Part shown: piece by piece, positions 12,221-25,263 of the stretch | Layout of the letters: each line of letters opens with the position of its first letter | Numbering within the stretch: the stretch's first letter is position 1 | Program-made: the position numbers and the translations under genes | DNA from: Labia minor | Taxonomy: Eukaryota; Arthropoda; Insecta; Dermaptera; Spongiphoridae | Assembly: GCA_963082975.1 (NCBI GenBank) | Contig: OY720346.1 | Coordinates: forward strand, 47,469,296-47,533,295 | DNA length: 64,000 bases | Reading direction: 5' to 3' | Notes under the pieces: generated by a model | What the model was told of the DNA's origin: nothing | Databases searched by the model: none | The model's input: the letters and a program-made list of their open reading frames with translations, nothing else

Positions 12221-15200
12221 GAACTATTTAAAAGCTAAATAATTCGAATTATTATATTAAAATTTTCTACATTTTGAGTTTATGAAAATGCTAAAAGAAA
12301 AAGAGAAAACTATATAAATGAAGACTTCATTAATCAGTATGTATGATTATCCTTTGGTTACATTATGTAAGTTGCTCTTGACTGAAAATACATTAATATA
12401 ATTTTTCAATGGGGGGAACAAGCATGTTTTTTATATGAATTTTTATAATTTTTTTTTTATTATTTATTTTAACCTTATTTTTTTATTTTTTTTTTATTTC
12501 ATTTTTTTTGTGCGGCTAAGTTGCGCAGGACGGGCGTGTGTCAAAATTGAGGACGGTGCAGGAGTGAGCGAGAATGGCTTGCTATCACCTTCAAGGAAAT
12601 CATTACAAATTTAATAGATACACATATACATAGATATATACTTATATATATATATACCACAATAAAAGTGATAAACCAGTGATTGTGCCTAATCACCAAT
12701 AATTTTTGTAAATAAGATCATCTTATTGAATATTTTGAAATTTGATTAATTGTAATTAAACACGTTTATCTATAACTTTATTTGTTGTTTCGATTTTAAG
12801 GAATTAACTTTAAAAATCGGTAAACAATTATTTATCAACTCTTAATAGAAAATAAAATTGGAATTTGTTAAATTTGTTTAGTTAACCAACATATTTACCT
12901 CCAAACACAAACGAACACCTATTACATACTTTATATCATATTTGATTTGTTATTGGAACTTAAAAGTTTCATCCAATTGTCCTGAGCTCTCTCCATCCAA
13001 ATCTTATCTCTCAATTCCCTTATAAATGTATTCTTGCCCACTGGTCAATTTCAATAACCTTTCCAATAAACAATATTTTGCTAATCCTTCCTCACTCAAT
13101 TGAGCCAGGATGCATACCTGTTGTGGTATAAAAATGTTTAATCACAAATAAATATATCTATGTACAATTTATTCAATAAAATATCAAATTGACAAAATTA
13201 TTAGTGATTATGGATGATCATTCTATTTATCACATATTCGTAACATATATAATAATATAATATTAAATATTTTGACAATTATTTTGCAAGAATAAAGGAC
13301 TGTCTTAAAGATTTATTTATTTTATTAATAATTTAATTAAGAAAAAATAAATTGATGGATTTATATTTATGAATTATAATTAAATTAGATTTAATTAATT
13401 ATATTTTCATAATTTTTAAAAAATAGAATCCAATAAAACCTTTATTTAATTTAATAATTATTTATCCTTATTATATAAGGACCGTGCAAGACCTGCTAAG
13501 AATATTGAGATTAAATATTACATAAAATAAAATCATTTTGTATGAAGCACATTCATATAATGTTCCATTTATTTTTTCTAAATAAAATTAATCTTTAAAA
13601 TAGTCCTGATATCATATCCCTTAACGGTGCTTATTTTCGAAAATAATTTACCAATTAAAGATTGAAACCAAGCAAAGCATCATTTCTAAACATTAACATA
13701 TTTACCTACAAATATTTAGGTAATTTCATCTAATCTAGTTTAGGGAGTGATTAATTTTACTTCTATTTTATAAATTCATATACCTATATGCTATATATAT
13801 AATATAAACATTATACGTATATGTTTTGATAATCTAATAGAAATTCTAATTTCAGAAAATACACCATTAAAATAGCACCTGTTAAGAGAAAGAGAGAGAT
13901 AGGGAGTCTTAATAAATTTGAACCAATCAAGAAAGAAAGTATATAATTGATATATATGTATATCAATTATTTTTGGCATCTTATTAGTAATAGCGTAACT
14001 AGAATGAGGATCATATAAAAAGAAATAAAGAATCGATATAAATTTTCAATTTATAAAGTAGGAGGCGGTTTTGATTTTACATATTTGTATTATATATATT
14101 TACATTTAAATTATCTATTCGAGTTATATAAATCCCAGATACTTAGGACAATCATTGAAGAAATATACTATAATGCGTGATAATTAAAAAGAGAAAAATG
14201 CTAAAAGCGATAGACTTATAGAAAATTAATTTAAAATGACCTGATATAGCCAAAATAGTACATAAGAGTGATACCTATGGGCTGATAGATGTGTGCATGA
14301 TCATAGGTGGTTCTAATATTATAAATATTGGATTTTTTCAAATGTATTTGATTCATATTATATAATGAAAAAAATAATTACTTAAGATATTTATCTTTTT
14401 ATTTATTTATTTATTGTTAATATATAATATAGAATATGATTGAATAAATAAAATTAATAAATATTTTAACATTAAAAATATTTTATTCAAAATTTCCTTA
14501 AAAGCCTCTAAATATGGTAAAATTTCTTAGAAAAGCAAAGGAAAATTATGGTAAAATATTATTGAACTTAAGAAATTCAATAATTAGATAGTTTGAAGAT
14601 TTTATTTTTTTTGTCATCTTTTTTAAAAGAATGTAAAAGAAATAAATGTATCACATCTGTATGTGTGTTTGAACAATTAAATTAAAAATGATTATGGAAG
14701 ATATATTATACGTTGCCACCTCCGATTATTTATAATAAATAATTAATCCTCATTTATTTAGTTAACGCCATTGGTCAATAGAAATTTAATGAATTATATA
14801 AATAATCCATTAATTATTTCTTTTTTTAATTAAGTATTTCAATATATATTTTTCAAAATTAGAAAATATAGCTTGAATAAATTTTTTTTTTATTTATTTT
14901 AGGGAAAATCATAAATAATAATAATAATAATAATAATTCAAGTAGTCAAAATAGGCCGCGCTTTTTCGATGTTTTTTATTTTAATTTATTTTTGTATTTT
15001 CATATTTTGGTATTTGTTTTTTTTAATTGTTTTTATAATTTTTAATATTTCCCATATTTTATTCAATTTATTCAAACTTTTTTTTCCAATAAAGAATAGT
15101 AATCCTATGAAAATATTTTGTAGAAAAGTGTATCCAAAGGATTAATAATATAATTATAATTTTTTCTTTTTGTTGAATATTATATATAATCAACATAATT

Positions 15201-16147
15201 ATTTATTCACTTATTAGTTATATTAACATCAAACATTTCTAATAAAATTCTAATTATTATTTATATTTTTTTGTAATAGAAAACCCACAATTGATTTATG
15301 TCTATTATAAATAGTCATCTTTAATTGAATACTAAATAACTAAGAATAATAAGAATAAAACTGATTGCAATCGGCAGAAAAATACGTTTTTTGGTATTTA
15401 TAAAGCAAAGAAAGAAAATTTTCTCTACATCAAACTTTGATTAATTTATCAATATAATAAATTGAATAGATATAATAAGTATTTTGCTACCTATTTTAAA
15501 ACTTATTTCAATTCAAACATAGCTCAAATATATATATATTATTCCTGAGTTATGGGACCTGAGGACAAGGTTCAAAAATTTAAAAAAATATATAATCAAA
15601 AATAACAAAATGTAATAAAATAAAATAAAAAATAGTTAGGATTCTAAAAAGAATTTTAGTTTCCATCCAATTTAATTTTCAATTTTTGCTCCTCCATAAC
15701 AACATACAAACTTGATCTTAACTAATTATTATCTTAACCAGCTGGTCTTAATTATCCTTCAATTAAAATAGTACATTTTTTGCCGATTGTAAAATGCAAA
15801 ATTAAATCATACATTTATAAAATTCTTATATACTTGAATATATATGTATAATAAATTTTTGGAATATTAACAGGAAAACACAATAAATATTATAATAACA
15901 TATTAACACATATAACATATATTATAATAAATATTTCATATATTGTACATAAAAAGAGATTTTAGAGACTGACAAATTTTAGCACATAGATTTTTTTTTT
16001 AGTGTGTGGAAATATAGTATGTATTTATTAATAATTGTTTTTGAGAAACATTTATATATACCCAAAATAAAAAATTAGCAAATGAAAATATATTCATCAT
16101 TCTACTATTTTATTATATATATTTCTGGAGTTTTATATTATTATTAA

Positions 16148-16178
<31 letters not shown>

Positions 16179-16271
16179 ATTATATATAATATTTATCAGC
16201 TTCAGTGATAGCATTTATAAATGATCAAAGAGCGAAGAAAATAGTAGTAATAAATTTTTTTGATCTTGTTC
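11324..16271. other. AT-rich intergenic region
   Basis: About 5 kb between the 3' ends of the converging SENP and lectin/mucin genes. It contains AT and trinucleotide runs (for example 11655-11690, 12181-12219, 14917-14937 and 16141-16180). One less AT-biased spot is at 12515-12600 (GCGGCTAAGTTGCGCAGGAC and beyond). A CCTGAGCTCTCTCCATCC string near 12980 may be a distant family C trace. No coding region is supported; ORFs here are short and low-complexity. Confidence 0.4.
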
Positions 16272-19200
16272 TCAACCCAAGACACGATTTAAAAAATATG
16301 GATAAAAGGAATGAGTGTTTGGTCGTGTTAATCTTCTTCCTCGGTTGGGTCTCGGTGGTGCCTCTGGTTCTGGTTCAATGGGTCCATGATCTTGTTCTTG
16401 TTGTTGTTCTTCTAACATATCTTGTCTTGGAACAAGAGCTAATGCAGGGCTGTTAGAAATAAATTGTTTTCGTCTTAAATTATCTTCAGCCGCCTGTTCT
16501 CGTCGCCTCTCTTCATCTTCACCTGTATCCATCTCTTCTGTAATATTAGTATGTGTTGTAGTTTGAGATCCATTCACAATTGTTACAATTTCAATTGGTT
16601 CCATGTTAATAGTTGGAACTTCCTCCTCTTCTTGTGTTCCAGTGGTTGTTGGTGTTTCAATTCGTTCCTCAACTTTCACTGGAGCTGTCATTGTCATTAA
16701 TTGTTTAATCTCCTCTTTCTGTCCACGAGAAATGACCATCGGTTCAGCTACTTTGATTTTATCTTGGGTAATTAATTTAGCCTCATTGGTCTGTGGATCT
16801 TCCAATTGATGCGAATTAGAAAATGAACTTGTGCTTGTTGGCATTTCCGAGGATGAATAAATTGAACTTATTAATGATGTGGTTGGAGTTACTGTAACAT
16901 CCTCTGTCGTTACACTTGCTTCTGTTTCTAATGTTGTAGGATCATCTTCAACAGTCGTAGAATAAACGGAAGAAACTTCAACAGGTGTAGTAGAAACAAT
17001 TTCTTCGTTTGTGATTGTTGTGGAAATATTATAAGTTTCTCTACGTTGTCTTGTTGAAGTGCCTAACAATTCAGTGCTGCTTGATGGCATTTCACTTGTA
17101 ATTGATACTGTTGTTGTATGAATTGATTTTTCTTCAACAACACTCATAGGAATAATTTCATTTATTTTTTTGTCAATTTCAGTTGTGAAAAAGGTTCGGT
17201 TTGGTTCACTAGTTGAACTACTGTATGTAGATGTTGGAGAATTGTTGTTGTTGGTCGTAATTGTCGAAGAACTGGAAACGATATTGACACTTTGACTAGT
17301 GGGCGTTGTTGTGCTATTGTCAAGTGCTCCATTCATGATAGATTCTGTCCTCTCGCATGACAATTCACGTACCAGATCCTCTCGATTCTGAAAAAAAAAC
17401 AATCAAACAGTTATATTTAACTTATGTATTTATTTTATTTACTTTCTAAAAATGGGGATCTTTAGTAGTATCTAGTTCTTATGAACTGGGAAGTTCTTAA
17501 TTAAAATACTACATTCCTATAAATGCCCCATTTTTATGCATTCTTTCATATAAAAAATCTAAGATTGTATTTAAATGGACTGATACACAAATAAATAAAA
17601 TAGTAATAAAATTCGAAATTATTAATCATTCTTTAAAAATTACTTTTAGTTAGATCTTGTGTATTTTTACCATATTTTATTAAATTTTAAAAATAAAATT
17701 TTAATTTTTTTTTTTAATTTATTTTACTTCAAATTTTGATGATCATTTACTTACTGCCTGTCCTTTACAAGCAAGACTTCTTGTCCCATCCATTCCACAA
17801 TCGTTAGTTAATTCTACGGCTGCTTGTTCAGGTAAAAAGGTGACACTGAGTGATGGTAATGAAGTCAACATACAACCATCTTCCTTTTGAGCCCATGGTG
17901 GAACTGAAACAAAAAGTATATATAGATATGTAATTATAAAGTTTATTATTTAAAATTCTTGAAATTGTTTGTGTACTTAAGTATATACCAGTACATATAT
18001 GTAATGTATAAAGCCAATGAAGAAAAATATATTAAAAATATAAATATGATTTTGTTAAATTAAATAATTAAAAAAATAAAAGATTTATTCTAAATACAAC
18101 ATCAATTATTTCAAAAATAAATCAGATATTAAAAGAACAATTTATTCTAAAAAAACATTCCATTGATTCAGAATTTAAATCTCTTTTTTTTTGTTAGGTA
18201 AATCCCTTGCAGGAAATATGCTTACAAGAGATTTTCTCTATTGAACTTTTTTTTTCTTCTTCCCTCATACATCAATGTAAGAGAGATGCCCTTACGAATA
18301 AATTAGTCAGCCATCGTTTCTCAGCCCAATATCCAATGATACTCTTTAAAGATAAAATCCGCCTAAGTGGGATTAAAGCGACTGAGAGGATTTGAACTAA
18401 ATCCAACATCGAATTGGGAGCCCTTTGAGCTGGTCAGTTGTTTCATTGTATTACTCGCGCCTGTCTTGGATTGAACGACCCAATTAATCTCAAATACAAA
18501 CATCCTCTCTCTCTCGATCTCTATTTATATATATATATATATATAATGAGCCATTTCTTTCGGATAAATATTTTTAAAAATAATCATTTTAAGAATTAAT
18601 TTAGTGAAATGTAACAATTATAATTAATTAGATTTAAAGATTGGACTTATAAAATTAAAAGGTTAAAGCTAAGTTATTATTAACAACACTCGGTTTTTTG
18701 TATCAAAATAAATTTTTATTCAACTTCATAACCATTTCGACATTAACGTCATCATCAGAAGTATGTATTGTATACTGACTGACATTCAACAGTAAAGAAC
18801 ATGATAATGACTCTACTCAACGCTACGTCGAAATGATCATAAAGTTGAATAAAAATTTATTTTGAAACAAAAAACCGAGTGTTGTTAATAATAACTTAAC
18901 TTAAACCTTTTAATTTTATTATTAATTTTCATTTATAAATTGAAAGTTGTTATAAAAGAAAAAAAAATCAAATTAAATCTACAAATTATTATAATGAATT
19001 AATTTTTTTGGATTGTTTTCAAGCAGAGTCCTCTCTATTGGGAGCGAGTACACACATATTTATATATATATATATATACCTTTAAATATGTATATACATA
19101 GAACTTCACCCAGTGGGTTTCTGATCCGACACATATACGGCTACAATGTTTCCAGGCAGTACTAATCTTCAATCACTACGTGACAAATATGAGACATATA

Positions 19201-20638
19201 ACTCTAGATTTACCGAGATTAGAGTCATTTTTGTGAACCCAGTGTTGTAATTTTCAAGACAATGAACAGAAAGGACTTGACTTGACACTGTTTTTTGACG
19301 AAGAAAATACTTTTAGAGCCACACACACAAACAATAGCTTAATAAGCATTATGAGAACTCTTTACCAGGGGAATAATTATTATTAACTGGAATGTTGAAT
19401 TTAAATACAATTGTTCAAACCATGATGCTGCTCAGGAAACATGAAAAAAGTTTTCAAATCTGTTTTAAAAGACCATAAAATGAATTTGCATGATATAGCT
19501 GACCCCATGAAGATATCAGAAGGTAGTTGATTAGAATTTTGAAAATTTTGGCATCCACAGTTGCTTTTAAAGGTTCCCAAAGAGTATCGAAAAGTTAGAG
19601 TAACATTGGAATGAAACTATTACTTTTGAAGAAGAGTATTATTGATGAATAAAGTGGGATTTCTAAAAAAAAGTGTTTTTCTTAGAACGGTAACTTATTA
19701 AGTAACGTGTTATAGGTATATATATATATGTTACAGTAAAAGTAATAAATTCGGTGATTATATAAAATTACCGGTATACATAATCACCACTGAATTTGGT
19801 AAATATGATAAATTATTTCATATTTATCAAATTTACCGGTTAGTTTATAACGTCCCCAACTTGTAATGGGGAATGTGATAAAAATTTTACGAAATTTGCA
19901 TTTGTCATCATAATCACTAGTAAATTTGGGAAATATCCCAAATGGTAAATGTGGTAAATATCATGACTTATTGGGCCAGTAGAATAGAATGCAGATTTAT
20001 TTTGGAGTAGTTACTATACTCATAAAGATATTTTTAGTTCGACAATATGGCGTAAGAGACCACAAATTACACAATTTTTATATTTTACAATTAAACAGGG
20101 TACTTACGTATTATCGTAACCATATTGGTGGCATTATATATATATATATATTCCGTTTTTAGCATTGGGGCAAACTGAACGAATTTTCGTAAAATAAGAA
20201 ACTTTTATCACATTCTCCATTACCAGTTGGGAACGTTATAAACTAACCGGTAAATTTGATAAATATGAAATAATTTATCATATTTACCAAATCAGTGGTG
20301 ATTATATATAATCACCAAATTTATTTCTTTTACCTTAACATATATATATATATATATATAAAGAAAAATTAGATATTTTAAATCCAAAATATATAAAAAG
20401 TCGAATAGAAATATTATTTTTATTTAAGGGTGTTTTTAATTGTGTTAGCAGTTGGACACATTAGCTATTTGACCTTTCAATTAAACTAATTATACTTAAA
20501 TAAGTAAATAAATAGAACATATATGAATTAATCTATCAAAAATAATTATTTTTATTTTCAATTTAGATGAATATAGTCTTTAAGTAAATTGATTAAAATA
20601 CCATCCTTTAAACAGAAAACTATTAATTTAAATATATA

Positions 20639-20688
<50 letters not shown>

Positions 20689-21596
20689 GAATATAATCAA
20701 ATATTTTATATGTTTAATATAAATAATTGATTAAATCATTCGAGTGCTGACCATACTGCTGGAAGGATGTATGTGCTGGTCTCTAAACTGTGATATAAAC
20801 TTTTATTCTAATTACTAACTTTAATTATTAAATTATTTTATTTTTCTATTTTTTTTTTTATAATTAACAATTATTAATTATAAAAAAATAATTAATTTCT
20901 TTCACAATTAATCTAAAGTTATAATACTTTCATTTATGGTATTTGATAACAAAAAAAATCATCCTTTTTATACAAATAATTAAAATTATTTTTATTACTC
21001 TGGAGTTTATCATTGATATTCATTTTTTGGATTAATTTTTACATCTCTTAATTTAATTACATTTCAAGGGATATGAGCATTTTAATTTTATTTTATTCAA
21101 TTTATTCAAATATCAATTTTAATGTTATTTATACTGGCTAAATACAAAAGTCTATCCCTTGGTGAATAAGGGAGGAGGTGGATATTCGGAAGAGAGAGAG
21201 AGAGAAATATTTGTTTGTGAGTTCACTCTTGCAGAAACTTTAATCAAGAATGTTTGATGATTTTCTCTTCATTTATTTGTCAAGTGGGTGGATGAGGTGA
21301 AGAGAAGAAAGGTGGGAGAGGGAGGAGCGGGAGGGGGGGGGGCGTTAGGAAAGACCAAGATTCAATTCCTTCTCGCGATTGAACGCTCTTAATACTATAT
21401 TTGCATACGAACACGAAATCAATTAAATTACTCACCGGGTAATTCGCAAATGAAGGAGGCTACCTCCGGGCCGCCGCAATTGAGACTATGCCACCGGAAA
21501 TCATGAACGGGATCAATCACGGCACAAAGGGCGGATTCACTCTTTGGTGGTGACTCATGCCAAAAGCCACCGCCAACAGCCAACGGTTTATAATCC
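16272..21596 (-). CDS. C-type lectin-like protein with mucin-like tail, 3' part
   Basis: Three exons join in frame on the minus strand: 21596-21436, 17903-17755 and 17387-16272, all with GT..AG borders. The first encodes the C-terminal half of a C-type lectin-like domain: LCAVID..FRWHSLNCGGP.VASFICELPG has the last three cysteines and WHSLNC/FICE pattern of that fold. The second has five cysteines and no known domain. The third is 371 codons: a short Cys-containing start, then a Ser/Thr-rich stretch with many STT and TTT groups (likely heavily O-glycosylated), a possible furin site RQRR, an acidic/Gln-rich part (EEQQQEQD) and a basic end RPNRGRR..FYPYFLNRVLG. No membrane segment is seen, so a secreted or matrix protein is inferred. 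The 5' exons, including the signal peptide, were not found and must lie above 21596. Ligand unknown; Ca-binding residues cannot be judged. Confidence 0.8.
18340..18455 (-). mobile_element. Possible tRNA-derived SINE
   Basis: On the minus strand GACCAGCTCAAAGGGCTCC (box-A-like) is followed by TTAGTTCAAATCCTCTCAG (box-B-like) about 30 bases later. The stretch is less AT-rich than its surroundings and lies in the long intron of the lectin gene. No cloverleaf closes and no second copy was found, so the call is weak. Confidence 0.3.
18648..18920. mobile_element. Foldback element (long-TIR MITE)
   Basis: Nearly all of this 270-bp stretch is a palindrome with arms of about 100 bp. The left arm holds AACAACACTCGGTTTTTTGT and AATTTTTATTCAACTTCATA; the right arm holds their complements (AAGTTGAATAAAAATT, AAAAAACCGAGTGTTG). 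The central 60 bases are unpaired. No coding sequence. The RNA of the gene crossing it would form a large hairpin. Confidence 0.8.
19440..19680 (+). pseudogene. Possible mariner relic
   Basis: The string DIADPMKISEGS (about 19492-19527) resembles the IAD.L.ISEGSV segment in the HTH region of mariner transposases, followed by loosely similar sequence with stops. No terminal repeats were recognised. Weak call. Confidence 0.3.
19724..20345. mobile_element. Foldback element with arms of about 170 bp
   Basis: Left arm (19730-19890) and right arm (20195-20340) are inverted copies: ACCGGTTAGTTTATAACGT and TTTACCGGTTAG on the left answer ACGTTATAAACTAACCGGT on the right, and TAATCACCACTGAATTTGG answers CCAAATCAGTGGTGATTA. 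The ends abut TA-rich runs. The middle part (19910-20180) repeats pieces of the arm sequence (ATAATCACTAGTAAATTTGG). No coding sequence. Confidence 0.8.
20346..21435. other. AT-rich intron sequence with simple repeats
   Basis: Part of the intron between the lectin-domain exon and the next exon. It holds a TA run at 20641-20685, a purine-rich stretch with (AG)n at 21192-21205 and a G run near 21334. Nothing coding is seen. Confidence 0.4.
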
Positions 21597-22155
21597 CTGC
21601 AAACGCCAAAACACATAATTACATTATTAATTACATTAAATCAAATATTTTTAAGAAATTCTATTTCCTTAAAAATAAATAAATAAATAATGTTCATTCT
21701 TCTAAATAATTTCATTCTCATCCTAATAAAAAAGAAAATTACATACTTTTTTATTTAAATAAATTAAAAAAAAAAATAAAAAAAATACATTGATATTCAA
21801 TCGACTGTATAATTTAGAATTGTATTTTGAAAAGATTTTTTTTTTAAATTCAATGAATAATGAGAAATACAATACGAAATATAAAAACTAGGAAAAGATA
21901 AATAAATGATTAAATTTAGGAAAAAATAAAATAAAAATAAATTTATCAGTAATGGGGTTGGGGGAGGGGTTAAAAAATTAATTACATTGAGGAAGATATT
22001 CATATTAATTACACAAAAGAGCTCAATTTGGTAGCAATTTTTTTTTTACTTTGTTGCTATAAATTAATATATTCATAAAAGTACGTTTAAGTTTCCGTTA
22101 TTGTATTAATTGATATGATATTTTCGTGTTATTTTCACGTTTTTTTATTGTGAGT
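21597..22155. other. AT-rich sequence upstream of the lectin exon
   Basis: Presumably intron of the lectin/mucin gene, because the exon at 21596 begins at a splice acceptor in mid-domain. No further exon is recognised. Poly(A)/poly(T)-rich. Confidence 0.35.
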
Positions 22156-22159
22156 TTTG

Positions 22160-22673
22160 TATTCCTACGTTTCGCGCGCGCGTGTGTGTGTGTGTTTATG
22201 TATGTAGACAAGATTACGCAAAAACGGTTTGAGCTAGAATCATGAAATTTGCCATATGGGCATTATTCAAAATTTGTAGTTTTCTATCAATTTTTGAGAA
22301 ATGTAGCTCATCAGGAAGAGGGTTATTATCTACAATGTTTTGATTTTTTTTCCTCAAAAGTGACCGTAAAAATAAAGATATATGTTTGATAGTTTTTCAC
22401 ATGATTAAAAATTGTATCAAAGTGTTATATCTAGAATTTCAGCTTGATTGATTCGCTGAAAGTACCGGAATTAATTTTTTAACACGACTGCAAGTAACGC
22501 GATAGCACGTGATTTGGTGCCATCAACAAAAAGCCAAACATGCGCTTGTTTAATAAATATTATTTATTAATTTTAATTTATAATTAATTAAATTTTATTT
22601 AAATATAATATATTATGTTATTTAATCCAATTCAAATTGCGAGATAGTCGAGTGGAGACACTCCAGTTAATTT
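22160..22673 (+). repeat. Family A copy, right part
   Basis: Starts with a CG/GT run (22176-22194), then CAAGATTACGCAAAAACGGT (22209), TTGAGCTAGAATCATGAAATTTG (the shared module) and ends in GCGAGATAGTCGAGTGGAGA plus CACTCCAG (22640-22667), where GAGTG/CACTC can pair. It matches the copies at 49157-50403 in order and detail. The part before the GT run, present at 49157, is missing. Confidence 0.75.
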
Positions 22674-22840
22674 AATAAGTAAGTCTATACGGGGAAACGA
22701 AAGGTATAAAAATACTCATTTCTAGAGAAAGTGAAAAATTCACTTCAGTAGTTTCATTTCACCAGATTGGTACACACTCCACACCAACATATGATAACTA
22801 ATAAACCGCGTGTGTGTTATCTATATTCATCATATATCTA

Positions 22841-23398
22841 TTAGGTTGGCAACTAAGTCATTGCCGTTTTTTTTAAGAAAATCAAAGACAATTTTTTCAT
22901 GGAACTAAATAACTTTATTCTGTAATGTATTGCCCATTTTGATCAATGACCTTTTGCCATCTTTCAGGCAGCATTTCGATTATTGCTTTGATTAGGTCGT
23001 CATCAACTTCAACTGGACGACCAGAGTGTTTTTCTTCTTTGAGTGAAAAATCCCCAGAACGAAATTTGGCAAACCAATTTTGATACTGCCGTTCCTTTAA
23101 GGTTTCGTCGCCATAAACAACATATAACTTTTTATGAGCTTTATGCGATGCGTTTTTCCCTTTGCGGAAATAAAAAAGCAAAATATGACGAAAATGTTCC
23201 TTTTGATCTTCCATTTTTCAACGAACGTCAAACGAAAACTACGGAACCGATCAAAAAACATTTTTTACTGATTGACAGCTGAATTGTCAACTATCAAATA
23301 CCAAAATGTGTTTTACATTTGGACTACGTCGGTAAACCTAAAAATTCAACTGAAGTCATCTATGAATGAAATCGGCAATGACTTAGTTGCCAACCTAA
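22841..23398 (-). mobile_element. Internally deleted mariner, 558 bp
   Basis: Inverted ends TTAGGTTGGCAACTAAGTCA / its complement with TTGCCG inside, flanked by TA at 22839-22840 and 23399-23400. The ends match nearly perfectly, so it is fairly young. A complete mariner would be about 1.3 kb; the middle is missing. It sits between oppositely oriented family A copies. Confidence 0.9.
22915..23214 (-). pseudogene. Mariner transposase with in-frame internal deletion
   Basis: A 99-codon open frame starts MEDQKEHFRHILLFYFRKGK and runs through the first HTH (QNWFAKFRSGDFSLKE..HSGRPVEVDD). It then jumps at about residue 78 to the normal C-terminal end of the family (LPERWQKVIDQNGQYITE). The catalytic DD34D core and second HTH are absent. 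If expressed, it could only be a DNA-binding fragment; that is inference. Confidence 0.85.
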
Positions 23399-23865
23399 TA
23401 GAATATATAAGATAATTTCAATTTTCTCTAAATTAAGATATTTCAAGTAGTATAAGGAGTTACTCTTAATTCAATAAACATCAATTGAATTCAAATACCT
23501 AAATTGTATAACTGTATCTATGAGACGTCCGAAATTATATTGTCATCATTATCCATATCAAGTTTAAATCTAATTTCTCTTAATAGATGGTAATATCTCT
23601 AATTAGACGTAGATAGACCCAGAAAGGGATCATTAATTTTGATTAGGCCAAATTATACGTATGTACGATTAGTAACATTATCCTTTGCTTTTCTAAAGTT
23701 AGAAGCGAACTCTTATTTAAAATTATTCTTATTTTTATTTGTAATTCATTTACTATTTTATTTATTAATTGAATTATTATTTCTTAAAGTGATTAAATTC
23801 TATAAATACTTTAATGAATGAATTAAAAGTTCATTAATAAAACATAATAAAATAAGCTGGAGTGT

Positions 23866-24178
23866 CTCCACTTGACTATCTCGCAATTTGAATTGGATTA
23901 AATAACATATATTATGTTTGAATTAAATTTAATTAATTATAAATTATAAATTAAAATTAATAAATAATATTTAATAAACCAGCGCATGTTTGGCTCTTTG
24001 TTGAAGGCACCAAATCATGTGCTATCGCGTTACTTGCAGTCGTGTTAAAAAATTAATTCCGGTACTTTCAGCGATTCAATCAAGCTGAAATTTTATATAC
24101 TTTTATACAATCTTTAATCATGTGAAAAACTATTAAACATATATCTTTATTTTTACGGTCATTTTAGAGGAAAATAAG
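23866..24178 (-). repeat. Family A partial copy, inverted
   Basis: Read on the minus strand it starts in the middle of the family A unit (TTTTCCTCTAAAATGACCGT, 24178 downward) and runs to the terminal hairpin (23866-23895). It joins the next copy head to tail. The same truncated junction occurs at 50396-50447. Confidence 0.75.
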
Positions 24179-24765
24179 CTGGAGTGTCTCCACTCGACTA
24201 TCTCGCAATTTGAATAGGATTAAATAACATAATATATTATATTTAAATTAAATTTAATCAATTATAAATTATAAATAATAAATATTAAACCAGCGCGTGT
24301 TTGGCTTTTTGTTGATGGCACCACGTCACGTGTTGGCACATGAGATTTGCAGTGTTAAAAAATTAATTCTGGTAATTTCAGCGAATCAATCAAGCTGAAA
24401 TTTTATATATAGCAGTTTTATACAATTATTAATCATGTAAAAAATTATCAAACATATATCTTTATTTTTACGGTCACTTTAGAGGGAAAAAAATCAAAAC
24501 GTTGTAAGTAATGACCCTCTTCCGGTTGAGCTACATTTCTCAAAAGTTGATAGAAAACTATGAATTTTGAATAATGCTCATGTACCAAATTTCATCATTC
24601 TAGCTCAAACCGTTTTTTCGTAATCTTGTCTACATACATACACACACACACATACACACACACAGACATTTTTCTCAACCTTAGTGAAAATGATTCAGGA
24701 ACCTTCAAAACGTATAAAAACATCAAAATCTCAACATCGAAAATTTTCGTGATCGCAATAAATTT
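24179..24765 (-). repeat. Family A near-complete copy, inverted
   Basis: On the minus strand it begins near TATTGCGATCACGAAAATTT (24760), passes a CA/GT run (24640-24664), the module AACGGTTTGAGCTAGAATGA plus TGAAATTTGG, and ends with the hairpin CACTCGACTATCTCGC at 24190-24210. No coding sequence. Confidence 0.8.
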
Positions 24766-25262
24766 TTAATTTCATTTATATATATATATAAAACATAAAT
24801 TGTAATAAATAAAATTAGATTCATTGATCTGGAAACGAAACAGAATCAAGCAAGATCATTATAAACTTCCTAATTAATTTTCATTAAAATATGACAAAAT
24901 TACATATAAATAATATATAAAATAATAAAAATGTTCAAAAATAAGAAAAAATAGAATTAAAACCTTCAAGATCAAGACATTTTCATCTATATTCTAACTT
25001 GGATAAAATAATAACTACTGATACAACCCACATCTTATATCTTATTAATTAAAATTATACATAAAAAGCAAAAATATATATCATCTCATAAAATATAATC
25101 AAAATAAAAAAAAAAACATTTTTAAGAAAATGCTAAAAAAATTAAATAAATACAATTAAACAAAACTTTATTCAAAATATGTCTTCACGCATATTATATA
25201 TATATAATATATTTATATATAACATTTATTATAAATTAAAAAAAATTTATCACAAATTATTT
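24766..25262. other. AT-rich spacer
   Basis: Nothing recognisable apart from short AT runs (25190-25215). Confidence 0.35.
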
Positions 25263-25263
25263 A

